NCBI GenBank assembly: GCA_964519995.1
Contig: CAZFLY010000050.1
Span: 1 to 21,052, forward strand
DNA length: 21,052 bases
Source of the DNA: CAZFLY01 sp964519995
GTDB taxonomy: Bacteria; Planctomycetota; Phycisphaerae; Sedimentisphaerales; Anaerobacaceae
Direction of reading: 5' to 3'
Shown here: one piece after another, positions 5,814 through 13,699 of the stretch
Position numbering within the stretch: the first letter of the stretch is position 1
Layout: every line of letters starts with the position of its first letter
Made by a program: the position numbers and the translations under genes
Notes under the pieces: model-generated
Seen by the model: the letters and a program-made list of their open reading frames with translations, nothing else
Told to the model about the DNA's origin: nothing
Databases searched by the model: none

Positions 5814-7111
5814 CTCGATTTGGACCCAAGCTGTGTAAAAAATTCATCAACATCGAGAGTCGGCTGCTCTCCTGTTGACATATCTTTAACTTTAACCTTG
5901 TCTTCTCTGATCTCTGAGCCAATTATTATACATTTTTTAGCATTTTGAGTTGAAGCCTCTTTGAGCTGCTTGGAAAGACTTGCAAGTGGTTTATAGCTAA
6001 AAACGGCGGAGAACCCTTTCGATCGCAATTTCGCCGTAACTTCATACAACTGCTTTGAGAAGACCTTATCCGCGAGAGCAACAAAAAAATCAAGGTGTCT
6101 TTCTTGGATTCGGCTCGGTACTAAACCCTTCTCACGAAGCAGAATCTCCAGAACACAATCACCCATTCCCATCCCTGTAGCCGGTATTCGCGGTCCACCA
6201 AAATCGTGAAGCAAATTGTCGAATCTACCTCCGCCACCAATAGCTCGAAGCTCACTTCCAACAGCATGAACCTCAAATACAATGCCTGTGTAGTAAGCAA
6301 GGCCACGAACTATGCTTGGGTCATATAAACAATAATCCCTTACCCCCATGAAATCTAAGCTAAAAAGCACCAGCTTTATTTCATTGTACGCACGAAATTC
6401 CTCTCCCTCCATTTGTTTGATCTGCTCAAGCTCAGGCAATGAGCCCACACTCATAAAGTCCAGTATCTTGCTGATGGTGACTTTGTCGGGAACCTGCTCC
6501 TCCAGCATTCGTTCGAAGGCATCCGATGGCAACTTGTTCTTCTTATCCAGCACAGAGTAGATCAGATTCTGCCTTTGCGCTGGAATGCCCAGACTGTTTA
6601 AGAAGGCTCCCAACAACTTCCTGCTTGATATTTTGACTTTTATGTCGTCACTCGTTAGCCCTACCTCTCGCAGGTAGTCTACAGTTGTGAATATGACCTC
6701 AGCATCAGCAACGGGATCATCGACGCCGATTATGTCGATATTCCATTGGAAGAACTCTCGAAATCTGCCTTTTTGTGGCCGTTCGGCGCGGAACAACCTT
6801 GGCACTGAAAACCACTTAACAGGCCTGGACAAAGAGTTTATTCGCTGATTTACCATACGTGCCAGTGTCGGCGTAATCTCCGGCCTCAAGGCAAGTTCTC
6901 TCCCGCCGCGGTCAGTCAGACTGAAAAGCTGTTCGACAATTTCATCGCCGCTTTTTAACTGGAACATTTTAAGATATTCAAAAATTGGCCCATCATACTC
7001 TTGGAAACCGTTTCGGATAGAAACTTTTTTCCAGCCATCAATTATCCAGTTTCTAACGGCCATATCCTCAGGATAGAAATCTCTCGTTCCCTTTACCGTC
7101 GGTATCTTCAT
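5810..7111 (-). CDS. hisS: Histidyl-tRNA synthetase
   Basis: A 433-residue class II aminoacyl-tRNA synthetase that charges tRNA-His in the cytoplasm. It begins MKIPTVKGTRDFYPEDM, typical of HisRS. Motif 2 (QKGRFREFFQWNIDIIG) and motif 3 (GIPATGMGMG-type, here PRIPATGMGMGDCVLEIL) are present. The histidine-binding loops are GLAYYTGIVFE and AIGGGGRFDNLL. The C-terminal anticodon-binding domain includes FFVALADKVFSKQLYEV and CIIIGSEIREDKVKVKDM. Length is normal. The start overlaps the stop of the YkgJ-like gene (ATGA at 7108-7111), and its own stop overlaps the HYExAFE start, so the three genes form one operon. No T-box or other leader motif is apparent upstream. Confidence 0.96.
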   Translation of the reverse strand: MKIPTVKGTRDFYPEDMAVRNWIIDGWKKVSIRNGFQEYDGPIFEYLKMFQLKSGDEIVEQLFSLTDRGGRELALRPEITPTLARMVNQRINSLSRPVKWFSVPRLFRAERPQKGRFREFFQWNIDIIGVDDPVADAEVIFTTVDYLREVGLTSDDIKVKISSRKLLGAFLNSLGIPAQRQNLIYSVLDKKNKLPSDAFERMLEEQVPDKVTISKILDFMSVGSLPELEQIKQMEGEEFRAYNEIKLVLFSLDFMGVRDYCLYDPSIVRGLAYYTGIVFEVHAVGSELRAIGGGGRFDNLLHDFGGPRIPATGMGMGDCVLEILLREKGLVPSRIQERHLDFFVALADKVFSKQLYEVTAKLRSKGFSAVFSYKPLASLSKQLKEASTQNAKKCIIIGSEIREDKVKVKDMSTGEQPTLDVDEFFTQLGSKSR

Positions 7112-7542
7112 TTCTTTCTCTTCTTGCGTCTCTTTTTTTGGGCGTTTTGTTTTCCAATTTTGTTGTTAAATTTTACCTTTATGTATTCTTCCATCTGCTT
7201 ATCATTAGTGAAGTGCAACTCGTAATCGTACTCGCCCTCGACATAGTCACAATCTGCGTGACGGTACTGCCGGCAAATTCTGGGTCTTTCCGGATATATT
7301 TTGCAGTGGTAGTCTTTTTCTGAAAGGTGTCGGCATTTGTTTTTTATGTTAATATACCAGTCGCCTTTCTCCACAAAAACGGTGATGTCTTTGTGGCATA
7401 GGAACCATCTGATGTCGTCATAATCTCCCTTATCCTCCGGCGTCTCAATGGGCAGTGCAAAATATCTGCAACATAATCCCGTACACTTATCACACTGGCC
7501 CTTTTTCACCACGGCAGCAAACTCCAATGCACAATCAGCCAC
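7108..7542 (-). CDS. YkgJ family cysteine-cluster protein
   Basis: A 144-residue protein with the cysteine cluster of the YkgJ (zinc/iron-chelating) family. CDKCTGLCCRYF (Cys17, 20, 24, 25) comes first, and further cysteines follow in NKCRHLSEKDYHCKIYPERPRICRQY. The core (about 15-100) fits a metal- or Fe-S-binding module of unknown biochemical role. The last residues are a basic tail (KKRRKKRKK) that could contact nucleic acid or ribosomes; that is inference. The start is GTG at 7542 with no clear Shine-Dalgarno, and a promoter candidate ends about 20 bp upstream, so the leader would be very short. It is the first gene of the hisS operon and is coupled to hisS by an ATGA overlap. Confidence 0.85.
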   Translation of the reverse strand: MADCALEFAAVVKKGQCDKCTGLCCRYFALPIETPEDKGDYDDIRWFLCHKDITVFVEKGDWYINIKNKCRHLSEKDYHCKIYPERPRICRQYRHADCDYVEGEYDYELHFTNDKQMEEYIKVKFNNKIGKQNAQKKRRKKRKK

Positions 7543-7563
7543 AAAACGCCCAAGAGAAATCTA

Positions 7564-7592
7564 TATATAAGCTACTTGTCAGCAGACGTCAA
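7564..7592 (-). promoter_or_regulatory. Candidate sigma70 promoter of the YkgJ-hisS operon
   Basis: On the minus strand, TTGACG (7592-7587), a 17-bp spacer and TATATA (7569-7564). Transcription would begin near 7557, about 15 nt before the GTG start at 7542, giving a near-leaderless mRNA. Confidence 0.45.
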
Positions 7593-7678
7593 GAAATGCT
7601 CAATAATGAGAGCAGCTATACTTATATAGGACAGTAGCTCGACGAGATAGCACTCTGTAACACGCGATTTACATCATT

Positions 7679-7796
7679 GTCATTGCAAGACCTTTGCAAA
7701 AGGCCGTGGCAATCTCATAATATCAGACATTAGAGAGTGCTTCGCTTCCATTCTCCGCAGTAGCTTTGCTACGAAGGATGAATCGCTCACAATAAC
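7679..7796. repeat. GTCATTGC-type dispersed inverted-repeat element with insert
   Basis: The element starts GTCATTGCAAGACC, continues GGCCGTGGCAATCTC, and ends with GCTTCGCTTC and TCGCTCACAATAAC. This is the same architecture as 16566-16662. Here an extra block of about 34 bp (CTCCGCAGTAGCTTTGCTAC and following) sits between the GCTTCGCTTC and TCGCTCACAAT arms. Related sequences ('GTCATTGCGAGG...') are common dispersed repeats in many bacterial genomes. No transposase is encoded, so if mobile it would be moved in trans. Confidence 0.7.
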
Positions 7797-7862
7797 ACGG
7801 AGCATTTGAACTGCTAAAGAGTACTAGTGCGTAGCAACCATATTACTTTCTCAATTTACGCT

Positions 7863-7994
7863 GCCTTGTACAAAGGCCCGAAAGCCCTATTGCAACGCTT
7901 ATGGTGGACACCGTTTGCAGTGTCTGCCATTTAGCCACGATTTGAAAGTGGCTTGTAATGCTGGTTCGCTACTATTCCAGATATGATAAGCCAC
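7863..7994 (+). other. Cluster of hairpins with a competing pair
   Basis: Successive inverted repeats are: GCCTT/AAGGC (7863-7867 with 7873-7877); GGTGGACAC/GTGTCTGCC (7903-7911 with 7920-7928, two G-U pairs); AGCCAC/GTGGCT (7933-7938 with 7948-7953); CTGG/CCAG (7961-7964 with 7977-7980). AAGCCAC at 7988-7994 can also pair with GTGGCTT at 7948-7954, which makes the third hairpin mutually exclusive with a longer one. No open frame is present. It may be a structured RNA or decayed repeat material. Confidence 0.3.
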
Positions 7995-8076
7995 CATACA
8001 TCGGCAAGTAGGGCAAAAAGAGAATACCAATAATCGTTCCCGCAACTATAGGAGGATTACTTTTTTAACTGCGGGT

Positions 8077-8104
8077 TTGCAATCACCAATGGAACAGATA
8101 TAAT
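8077..8104 (+). promoter_or_regulatory. Candidate sigma70 promoter of the bamD-lptE-ftsH gene run
   Basis: TTGCAA (8077-8082), a 16-bp spacer and TATAAT (8099-8104), placed 60 bp before the ATG at 8164. A short inverted repeat CCCGCA/TGCGGG (8039-8044 with 8070-8075) ends just before the -35 box. Confidence 0.5.
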
Positions 8105-8163
8105 GTGAGGTCTGGTAATTTTAGTGAGCAATCGTAACTTTCTGAAATTAGAGTCGGGATAAA

Positions 8164-9162
8164 ATGAAGTCGAATCATAGAATAAGACTTGTAGTCGTAG
8201 CTGCAGTAATGGCATTGTCCGTTGCGTCTGTTGTCACAGCCGACACGCAAGTATCCGAACAAGATCAAGGCCATACACCTACGTCCGGACAGCCGAAGGA
8301 CGAATACTTGCAGGCTGTTGCCGAAGCAAGGAAGCTGGTAGATGCAGGACAAGCTTCTGCAGCAAAAAAAGCGTTCGCTCAGGTTAAAAAGGATTTCGGC
8401 GAGACCGCAGGCCCGGATTTCAACGTCTTCACCAAGGCTGAATTATTTTACTGTAAAGGCAAATTTGCCAAAGCATCTATACGCTACAACAAGTTGTTAA
8501 CCGAATTCGAGAACACCAAATTCTATGATGCAGCTCTTGAAAGACAATTTACCATAGCCAAAGCCTTCCTTGCCGGCAGGAAAAAAAAGGTGCTGATTTT
8601 TTTCCGAATAAGTGGATATGCCGAGGGCATTAGTATTATGGAGCATATAAGCGAATGGGCCAGCCTTGACGACCCAAACGGTATCGGGCTACAAGCAGCC
8701 GTGGCAGCAGCTGAGAGTTATGAGAAGAGAAAGAAATTCACAGAGGCTCATCTTAAATGGTCAGAAATTTCGTCTCACTGGCAAACAGGCTCAATCGGCA
8801 AAGATGCTCTGCTTGGCATGGCACGATGCAAGTATGCAGCCTATAACCAGCAGACTGAGCACAGAAGACATTTATTTGACGCTTCGCGGTTAACTACTGC
8901 AAAAAGCTACTATGAGAAATTCAAACTGCTATACCCTGAGGATGCCCAGAAACTTAATATCGATAAAATCATAACAGAAATAAATGAGCAACTGGCGCGC
9001 AAGCAACTCAGTATTGCAAAATACTACCAAAAAATCGGCAAAAAACAGGCGGCCAATCTTTATTGTGATATGATAATACGGGAATTACCAGATACCGAGG
9101 CAGCACAGACAGCAAGGAAATTACTCGGCAAAGGCTCGCTGCCACAAGGTCAGGAAAAATGA
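8164..9162 (+). CDS. Exported TPR-like protein, BamD-like
   Basis: A 332-residue exported helical-repeat protein. Residues 1-26 form a signal peptide (RLVVVAAVMALSVASVVTA, then DTQ) with no lipobox cysteine. From about residue 42 on, alpha-helical hairpins of TPR type repeat: YLQAVAEARKLVDAGQASAA; AELFYCKGKFAKASIRYNKL; AAVAAAESYEKRKKFTEAH; and a C-terminal SIAKYYQKIGKKQAANLYCD repeat followed by IIRELPDTEAAQTARKLL, which strongly resembles the BamD/ComL pattern. The likely role is a periplasmic scaffold in outer-membrane protein assembly, consistent with lptE next to it. E. coli BamD is a lipoprotein of about 245 residues, so this longer non-lipoprotein form may be a divergent relative or another TPR protein. 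Its stop overlaps the lptE start (ATGA, 9159-9162). Confidence 0.72.
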   Translation: MKSNHRIRLVVVAAVMALSVASVVTADTQVSEQDQGHTPTSGQPKDEYLQAVAEARKLVDAGQASAAKKAFAQVKKDFGETAGPDFNVFTKAELFYCKGKFAKASIRYNKLLTEFENTKFYDAALERQFTIAKAFLAGRKKKVLIFFRISGYAEGISIMEHISEWASLDDPNGIGLQAAVAAAESYEKRKKFTEAHLKWSEISSHWQTGSIGKDALLGMARCKYAAYNQQTEHRRHLFDASRLTTAKSYYEKFKLLYPEDAQKLNIDKIITEINEQLARKQLSIAKYYQKIGKKQAANLYCDMIIRELPDTEAAQTARKLLGKGSLPQGQEK

Positions 9163-9704
9163 AGAAACAAATATACCGCATAATCCGGTCCTTTATTGCT
9201 GTGAGCTTATGGGCCTTCATTGCCATCGTGCCGATGCATGTATATGGTTGCGACGGATTGACTGGATACTCAAACAAGTCGCTTTTTCCACAAGATTTGA
9301 ATAGTGTGTGTCTGGAAATGTTCGAGAATCAAACTTTCAGACGCGGCCTGGAATACGAGCTTACTGATGCCCTGGCCAAGCGCATTGAAGCTGAAACACC
9401 GTACAAAATAATCTCAAGTGTCGATCGTGCCGATACGGTTATGAACGGCCAGATAACGGAAATAAGCGAAGCAGTGCTCACCACTGAAAGAGAAACAGGC
9501 TTTGCGCTAGAGAAGGAACTTTATGTCAAAGCAGTCGTCAACTGGAAAAACCTCAAGACAGGCCAACTGCTGATTGATGATAAGTCTGTCACCGTTTCAG
9601 CAAGCTATTCTGAGTACCAAAACCAGGACCTTGGCTATGCGTCGGCCTTAGCAGCAAACAAACTGGCACAGAAAATCGTAGAACTAATGGAAAAAACATG
9701 GTAG
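9159..9704 (+). CDS. LptE-like LPS-assembly lipoprotein
   Basis: A 181-residue protein similar to LptE, the lipoprotein that plugs the LptD barrel and helps insert lipopolysaccharide into the outer membrane. A hydrophobic signal runs from about 8 to 27 and ends in HVYGC, a lipobox-like site with Cys31. The mature part starts CDGLTGYSNKSLFP, followed by VCLEMFENQTFRRGLEYELT and AKRIEAETPYKI, which is the LptE-family core. Asp at +2 after the cysteine would be an inner-membrane retention signal in E. coli; whether that rule holds here is unknown. The gene overlaps the TPR gene before it by 4 bp, and a 30-codon ORF starts within its last codons. Confidence 0.82.
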   Translation: MKKQIYRIIRSFIAVSLWAFIAIVPMHVYGCDGLTGYSNKSLFPQDLNSVCLEMFENQTFRRGLEYELTDALAKRIEAETPYKIISSVDRADTVMNGQITEISEAVLTTERETGFALEKELYVKAVVNWKNLKTGQLLIDDKSVTVSASYSEYQNQDLGYASALAANKLAQKIVELMEKTW

Positions 9705-9790
9705 AAACTGACTCTGTCAGCCTCAGTGGCGCACATCATTTTCCAGCCATTCGCGACACTGTGGTTAAGACAATCAGAACAACCTCTTGA
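9698..9790 (+). CDS. 30-residue ORF between lptE and ftsH
   Basis: The ATG at 9698 overlaps the last codons of lptE by 7 bp, and the TGA (9788-9790) ends 2 bp before the ftsH ATG (9793). The frame therefore exactly fills the gap, as expected for a translationally coupled small gene. The peptide contains GAHHFPAIRDTVVKTIRTTS; there is no membrane segment and I recognise no family. No separate ribosome binding site is apparent. It may be chance. Its 3' part lies inside the 70-bp segment duplicated at 18583-18652, where the stop codon is lost. Confidence 0.35.
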   Translation: MVETDSVSLSGAHHFPAIRDTVVKTIRTTS

Positions 9791-9823
9791 CTATGAGTAA
9801 AAAGGGAAATAAAACAACCAGCC
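9754..9823 (+). repeat. ftsH 5' segment, source copy of a 70-bp direct repeat
   Basis: This covers 39 bp before the ftsH ATG and the first 31 bp of ftsH. It matches 18583-18652 at 67 of 70 positions; the differences are at 9770, 9775 and 9790 (A, C and A here, all G in the other copy). Being inside an intact operon and gene start, this is taken as the parental copy. Confidence 0.95.
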
Positions 9824-11775
9824 GACCACGCAGGAGCCCACAAGACGGACCTGCCAAAAAACCTCCACTGCCAAGCTATAAGCGTGGACCACTCAGCTAC
9901 CTCATAATTGCAGTTGTAATATTCACTGCTATGATGATGATCCAACAGGGACTTGCCAGTAACAATATTGACTGGGACGAGTTTGAACGCCATGTTAAGA
10001 ACGGCCAGGTCGAGAGCGTTGAGATTGGTGAGACCGAAATCACGGGCAAGTTCAAAAGGTCTGCCGATGACCAAGAGACTAAGAAACTTACCTCTTTCAC
10101 AGTAAATTACAAGCCAGACGTTGCAGGTGAAAAACTCATGGAACTGCTGGAAGATAGTGGAATATCGTGGAAGTTCGCCAAGCAGCGTATCTGGCTAATT
10201 ATGCTAATGCAGTGGGTATTGCCACTGGTAGTGTTGGTTGGACTGTTCTATTTTATCTTTGCACGGAATCTTCGCGGCGGAGCCGGTGGAATGCTGATGT
10301 CATTTGGCCGAAGTAAGCATCGCCTGCACGGCAAAGACCGCATCAAGGTTACCTTCAATGACGTAGCTGGTATTGAAGAAGCAAAAGAAGAAGTGGCTGA
10401 GATAATCGAATTCTTAAAAAACCCAAAGAAGTTTCAGCGATTGGGCGGTCGTATTCCACGTGGCGTCTTGCTGATAGGTCCTCCGGGCTGCGGAAAGACC
10501 TTGCTTGCCAAGGCAATAGCCGGAGAGGCTGATGTGCCGTTCTTTAGTATTTCCGGTAGCGACTTCGTAGAAATGTTTGTTGGTGTCGGCGCGTCTCGGG
10601 TACGAGATTTATTCAAGCAGGCCAAAGACAATTCACCTTGTATCATTTTTCTTGATGAGGTCGACGCAATCGGACGCAGACGTGGCGCCGGCTTTGTCGG
10701 CGGCGGCCATGACGAGCGAGAACAGACACTAAATGCGATTCTGGTCGAAATGGATGGCTTTGATACAAACGATCAGGTCATAGTGGTTGCGGCAACAAAC
10801 CGGTCGGACATTCTGGACCATGCATTGACTCGCCCCGGCAGATTCGACAGACAGGTTGTCGTCCCGTTGTCGGATGTGAAGGGCCGAGCGGACATACTGA
10901 AGGTCCACGCAAGAAAAGTCAAGTTAGGTCCAGACGCTAACTTAGAAAGACTGGCACGAGGAACACCTATGTTCAGCGGCGCCGACTTGGCTGCCATTAT
11001 CAACGAAGCCGCCCTTATGGCAACCATGGCCAATAAAGACTATGTCGAAATGGCCGACCTGGAAGAGGGCAGAGACAAAGTGAGATGGGGGCGTGCGAAA
11101 AAAAGCAGAGTCATCGACCAAAAGGAGAAGGAGATTACGGCTTACCATGAGGCAGGCCATACGCTTGTTCAGAGTCTATTGAAAGATGCTGACCCACTTC
11201 ACAAGGTCAGCATCATCCCACGTGGGCCAATGGGTGGGGCAACCTTCGCGTTGCCGGAGAAAGACAGAACGATGTTCACCAAAAACTACTGTATGGCACT
11301 TATGCAGGTCTGCTTTAGCGGGCGAATCGCTGAAGAAATGTTCTGCGACGACATATCCAGTGGCGCACAGTCTGATATTGAGCAAGCCACAAAGATCGCA
11401 AAACAAATGGTTCTGACTTGGGGTATGAGTGACCAGCTCGGTCCCATCAGTTACGTTCCCGATTTGGGCATTAAAGATTTTACTTATGTGGTCCAGACTG
11501 AAAAGGAGTATTCAGAAAAGACTGCTGAAGCCATCGACAACGAGGTAAAGCGGATCACGGACGAGACATACAAAAAAGCAAAAGAAATAATTCAGGCAAA
11601 TAAAGATAAACTTGAGAGAATAGCAAAGGCCCTTTTGAAATATGAGACTCTCTCTGCTGACGATGTGAAGCTGATTATTGAAGGCGGTGAACTGGACAAG
11701 CCCACTGTCGGTGATCTATTGGCTGCCGAACAGAAAAAAACTGAGCAATCAAAACCTGGCGAAAACCAGGCCTAA
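9793..11775 (+). CDS. ftsH: ATP-dependent zinc metalloprotease FtsH
   Basis: A 660-residue membrane-anchored AAA+ protease that unfolds and degrades membrane and regulatory proteins. Two membrane segments (about 35-51 and 133-157) flank a small extracytoplasmic domain. The ATPase has Walker A GPPGCGKT (229-236), the pore-loop MFVGVG (261-266), Walker B IIFLDEVDAIG (284-294) and the second region of homology around 335-352. The protease site is HEAGH (452-456), with Asp528 in GAQSDIEQAT as probable third zinc ligand. Length is normal for the family. I use the ATG at 9793; a TTG two codons earlier is also in frame. The N-terminus before the first membrane segment is basic and proline-rich. Its initiation region has a near-copy at 18583-18652. 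Confidence 0.97.
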   Translation: MSKKGNKTTSRPRRSPQDGPAKKPPLPSYKRGPLSYLIIAVVIFTAMMMIQQGLASNNIDWDEFERHVKNGQVESVEIGETEITGKFKRSADDQETKKLTSFTVNYKPDVAGEKLMELLEDSGISWKFAKQRIWLIMLMQWVLPLVVLVGLFYFIFARNLRGGAGGMLMSFGRSKHRLHGKDRIKVTFNDVAGIEEAKEEVAEIIEFLKNPKKFQRLGGRIPRGVLLIGPPGCGKTLLAKAIAGEADVPFFSISGSDFVEMFVGVGASRVRDLFKQAKDNSPCIIFLDEVDAIGRRRGAGFVGGGHDEREQTLNAILVEMDGFDTNDQVIVVAATNRSDILDHALTRPGRFDRQVVVPLSDVKGRADILKVHARKVKLGPDANLERLARGTPMFSGADLAAIINEAALMATMANKDYVEMADLEEGRDKVRWGRAKKSRVIDQKEKEITAYHEAGHTLVQSLLKDADPLHKVSIIPRGPMGGATFALPEKDRTMFTKNYCMALMQVCFSGRIAEEMFCDDISSGAQSDIEQATKIAKQMVLTWGMSDQLGPISYVPDLGIKDFTYVVQTEKEYSEKTAEAIDNEVKRITDETYKKAKEIIQANKDKLERIAKALLKYETLSADDVKLIIEGGELDKPTVGDLLAAEQKKTEQSKPGENQA

Positions 11776-11815
11776 AACGACATTAACCTTGCAACTTACT
11801 GCCTCCGGGGTTTGC

Positions 11816-13699
11816 ATGTGGAGAAAACCTGCTGCTATATTCTGTATCATTTACATTCTGCTGACCAGTCACTGCCTCTGGGGACAGAACGCAACCGAAC
11901 CGAATTCAGCAACAATCGCTGAGCGAATTTCAACCGATGTCGTCACTATCTGGGTCGAACCACAATATGAGGTGGTCCGGCCGGGCAGCACATCCGCTTT
12001 GGTAATCCATTTAGAGCTTGTGGAGGATTGGCACTTCTACGCATCTGAAAAAACCGCACCTGGCGGAATGAACCTTAAAATAACAACTCTCGCCGCTGTT
12101 CCCACAAGAACAAAAGTCGGGCCTCCAATACTAACGGTGGATTTTGGCGAACCGATATTTCCGCCCTCCGAGCCATATTACGATTCGGCCATAAACCAAG
12201 AGCTTGAGGTCTTCAGCGGCACTTTCGCTATCTATCTGCCTTTCAATATTGGTAGCCTGTTAAGCAAGGATGTCGTTTCACTACCAGTTCGCATTGCGAT
12301 TGAGGGAGCAGTCTGCTCAAAGATGCAGTGCCGGGAGCCGGAGTTTCCAGATTTGGTCACGCAAATTAAAATCGCTGGTGACGCAGCAATGGACAAGCCC
12401 AGATTTATAGTGCCGACCCAGAAAACGCCAGCCAAGACAACAAAGCCTTTTGAACCAGCTTCCGATATCGGCTCGATGTGGGCGGCGCTGTTGTTGGCTT
12501 TATTGGCGGGACTGGCGTTAAATATTATGCCGTGTGTCTGGCCAGTACTACCGCTTATTGTGATGCGCATCGTTGAACAGGCCAAACAAAGCAAGGGTAA
12601 ATCAACCACAATGGGTTTGGCATTTTGCCTGGGGATACTGATATTCTTTGCATCACTGGCAGGTGCAAACATTATCCTGAAAATCTTCTACGGAACCGTA
12701 CTACAATGGGGCGATCAGTTCCGCAACCCGTCATTCGTCATCGCAATGTCACTGCTTTTAGTGGTTCTGGCATTATTTATGTTTGGCACTTTCTCTATTA
12801 CAGTCCCTTCTGCCGTTGCAGGCAAATCAGGCTCCGGTAAAGGCTATTCCGGCGCTATTGGGATGGGTCTTCTCGCTGCAATACTCAGCACACCCTGCAG
12901 TTTTGGAATCCTGGCAGCAGCATTCGCCTGGGCGCAGGCGCAACCTTTGCTACCCGCCACTGTAGCAATAATGGCTATCGGCATCGGCATGGCCATACCA
13001 TATGCTGTGCTAACCTCTACACCCGGCTTGCTCAAACATCTTCCAAAAGCAGGCAGGTGGATGGAAATATTCAAACAAACTGTGGGATTTATCTTGCTAA
13101 TTATCGCTGTAAAGCTAATCGAAGGATTGCCCCAGACACGGAGAATGGGAGTTTTGTATTTCACTGTAATACTCGCCTTCTGCGTCTGGATGTGGGGTAC
13201 GTGGGTTAGTTACAATACTAAGCTACTGCGTAAGTGGTTGACAAGATCTGTCGCTGTAGTCCTGGTCATAGCTGGTGGGTGGATGTTTCTGCCCGTTCCT
13301 ACCGATGAACTTATTGACTGGCAGACATACGATTCCGGCGTAATTGATGCAGCTCTGGCACAAGAAAAACCGGTACTGATAAAATTCACGGCTGATTGGT
13401 GCCTTAGCTGCAAAACCGTTGAAAAGGTTGTCTACGCTCGTGGAAATATAGCCAAGCTCATTGAGCAAAAAGGAGTGTTGGCGATTAAAGCCGATACAAC
13501 TGCGAAGGATGCACCCGCAACATTGGCTCTAAAAAATATCTATAATGAACCTGGCGTGCCCGTAAGCTTATTGTTCGTCCCCGGCAGAAAAGAGCCAATG
13601 AGATGGCGCGGAATCCTGTTTGCGGACGAATTGAAAACATCTCTAAACAGGCTTGCCGACATAAAAGAAGATGGCGAAAAAAACGAAGATCAAAGTTGA
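11816..13699 (+). CDS. dsbD: Thiol:disulfide interchange protein DsbD
   Basis: A 627-residue membrane protein that passes electrons from cytoplasmic thioredoxin to periplasmic disulfides. A signal peptide (about 1-22) precedes the N-terminal DsbD-alpha domain with Cys167 and Cys172 (VCSKMQC). The CcdA-type membrane domain (about 220-490) has its redox cysteines in NIMPCVWPVLPL (Cys240) and STPCSFGILAAA (Cys361). The C-terminal thioredoxin domain has FTADWCLSC (Cys529, Cys532) and a cis-proline region EPGVPVS. All six expected redox cysteines are thus present. The frame is open from 11678 inside ftsH, but the ATG at 11816 directly precedes the signal peptide and lies 40 bp after the ftsH stop. 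It overlaps nth by 29 bp. Confidence 0.93.
   Translation: MWRKPAAIFCIIYILLTSHCLWGQNATEPNSATIAERISTDVVTIWVEPQYEVVRPGSTSALVIHLELVEDWHFYASEKTAPGGMNLKITTLAAVPTRTKVGPPILTVDFGEPIFPPSEPYYDSAINQELEVFSGTFAIYLPFNIGSLLSKDVVSLPVRIAIEGAVCSKMQCREPEFPDLVTQIKIAGDAAMDKPRFIVPTQKTPAKTTKPFEPASDIGSMWAALLLALLAGLALNIMPCVWPVLPLIVMRIVEQAKQSKGKSTTMGLAFCLGILIFFASLAGANIILKIFYGTVLQWGDQFRNPSFVIAMSLLLVVLALFMFGTFSITVPSAVAGKSGSGKGYSGAIGMGLLAAILSTPCSFGILAAAFAWAQAQPLLPATVAIMAIGIGMAIPYAVLTSTPGLLKHLPKAGRWMEIFKQTVGFILLIIAVKLIEGLPQTRRMGVLYFTVILAFCVWMWGTWVSYNTKLLRKWLTRSVAVVLVIAGGWMFLPVPTDELIDWQTYDSGVIDAALAQEKPVLIKFTADWCLSCKTVEKVVYARGNIAKLIEQKGVLAIKADTTAKDAPATLALKNIYNEPGVPVSLLFVPGRKEPMRWRGILFADELKTSLNRLADIKEDGEKNEDQS

Noticed and set aside
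7108..7150. Purine-rich low-complexity stretch near the hisS start
   Set aside because: Explained by the lysine/arginine-rich tail of the YkgJ-like protein.
8050..8055. AGGAGG as the ribosome binding site of an unannotated ORF
   Set aside because: No ATG, GTG or TTG at suitable distance and no sizeable frame follows; it lies upstream of the proposed promoter.
8039..8075. CCCGCA/TGCGGG with an internal T run as a rho-independent terminator
   Set aside because: The T run is in the loop and not after the stem, the stem has only 6 bp, and no gene ends nearby.
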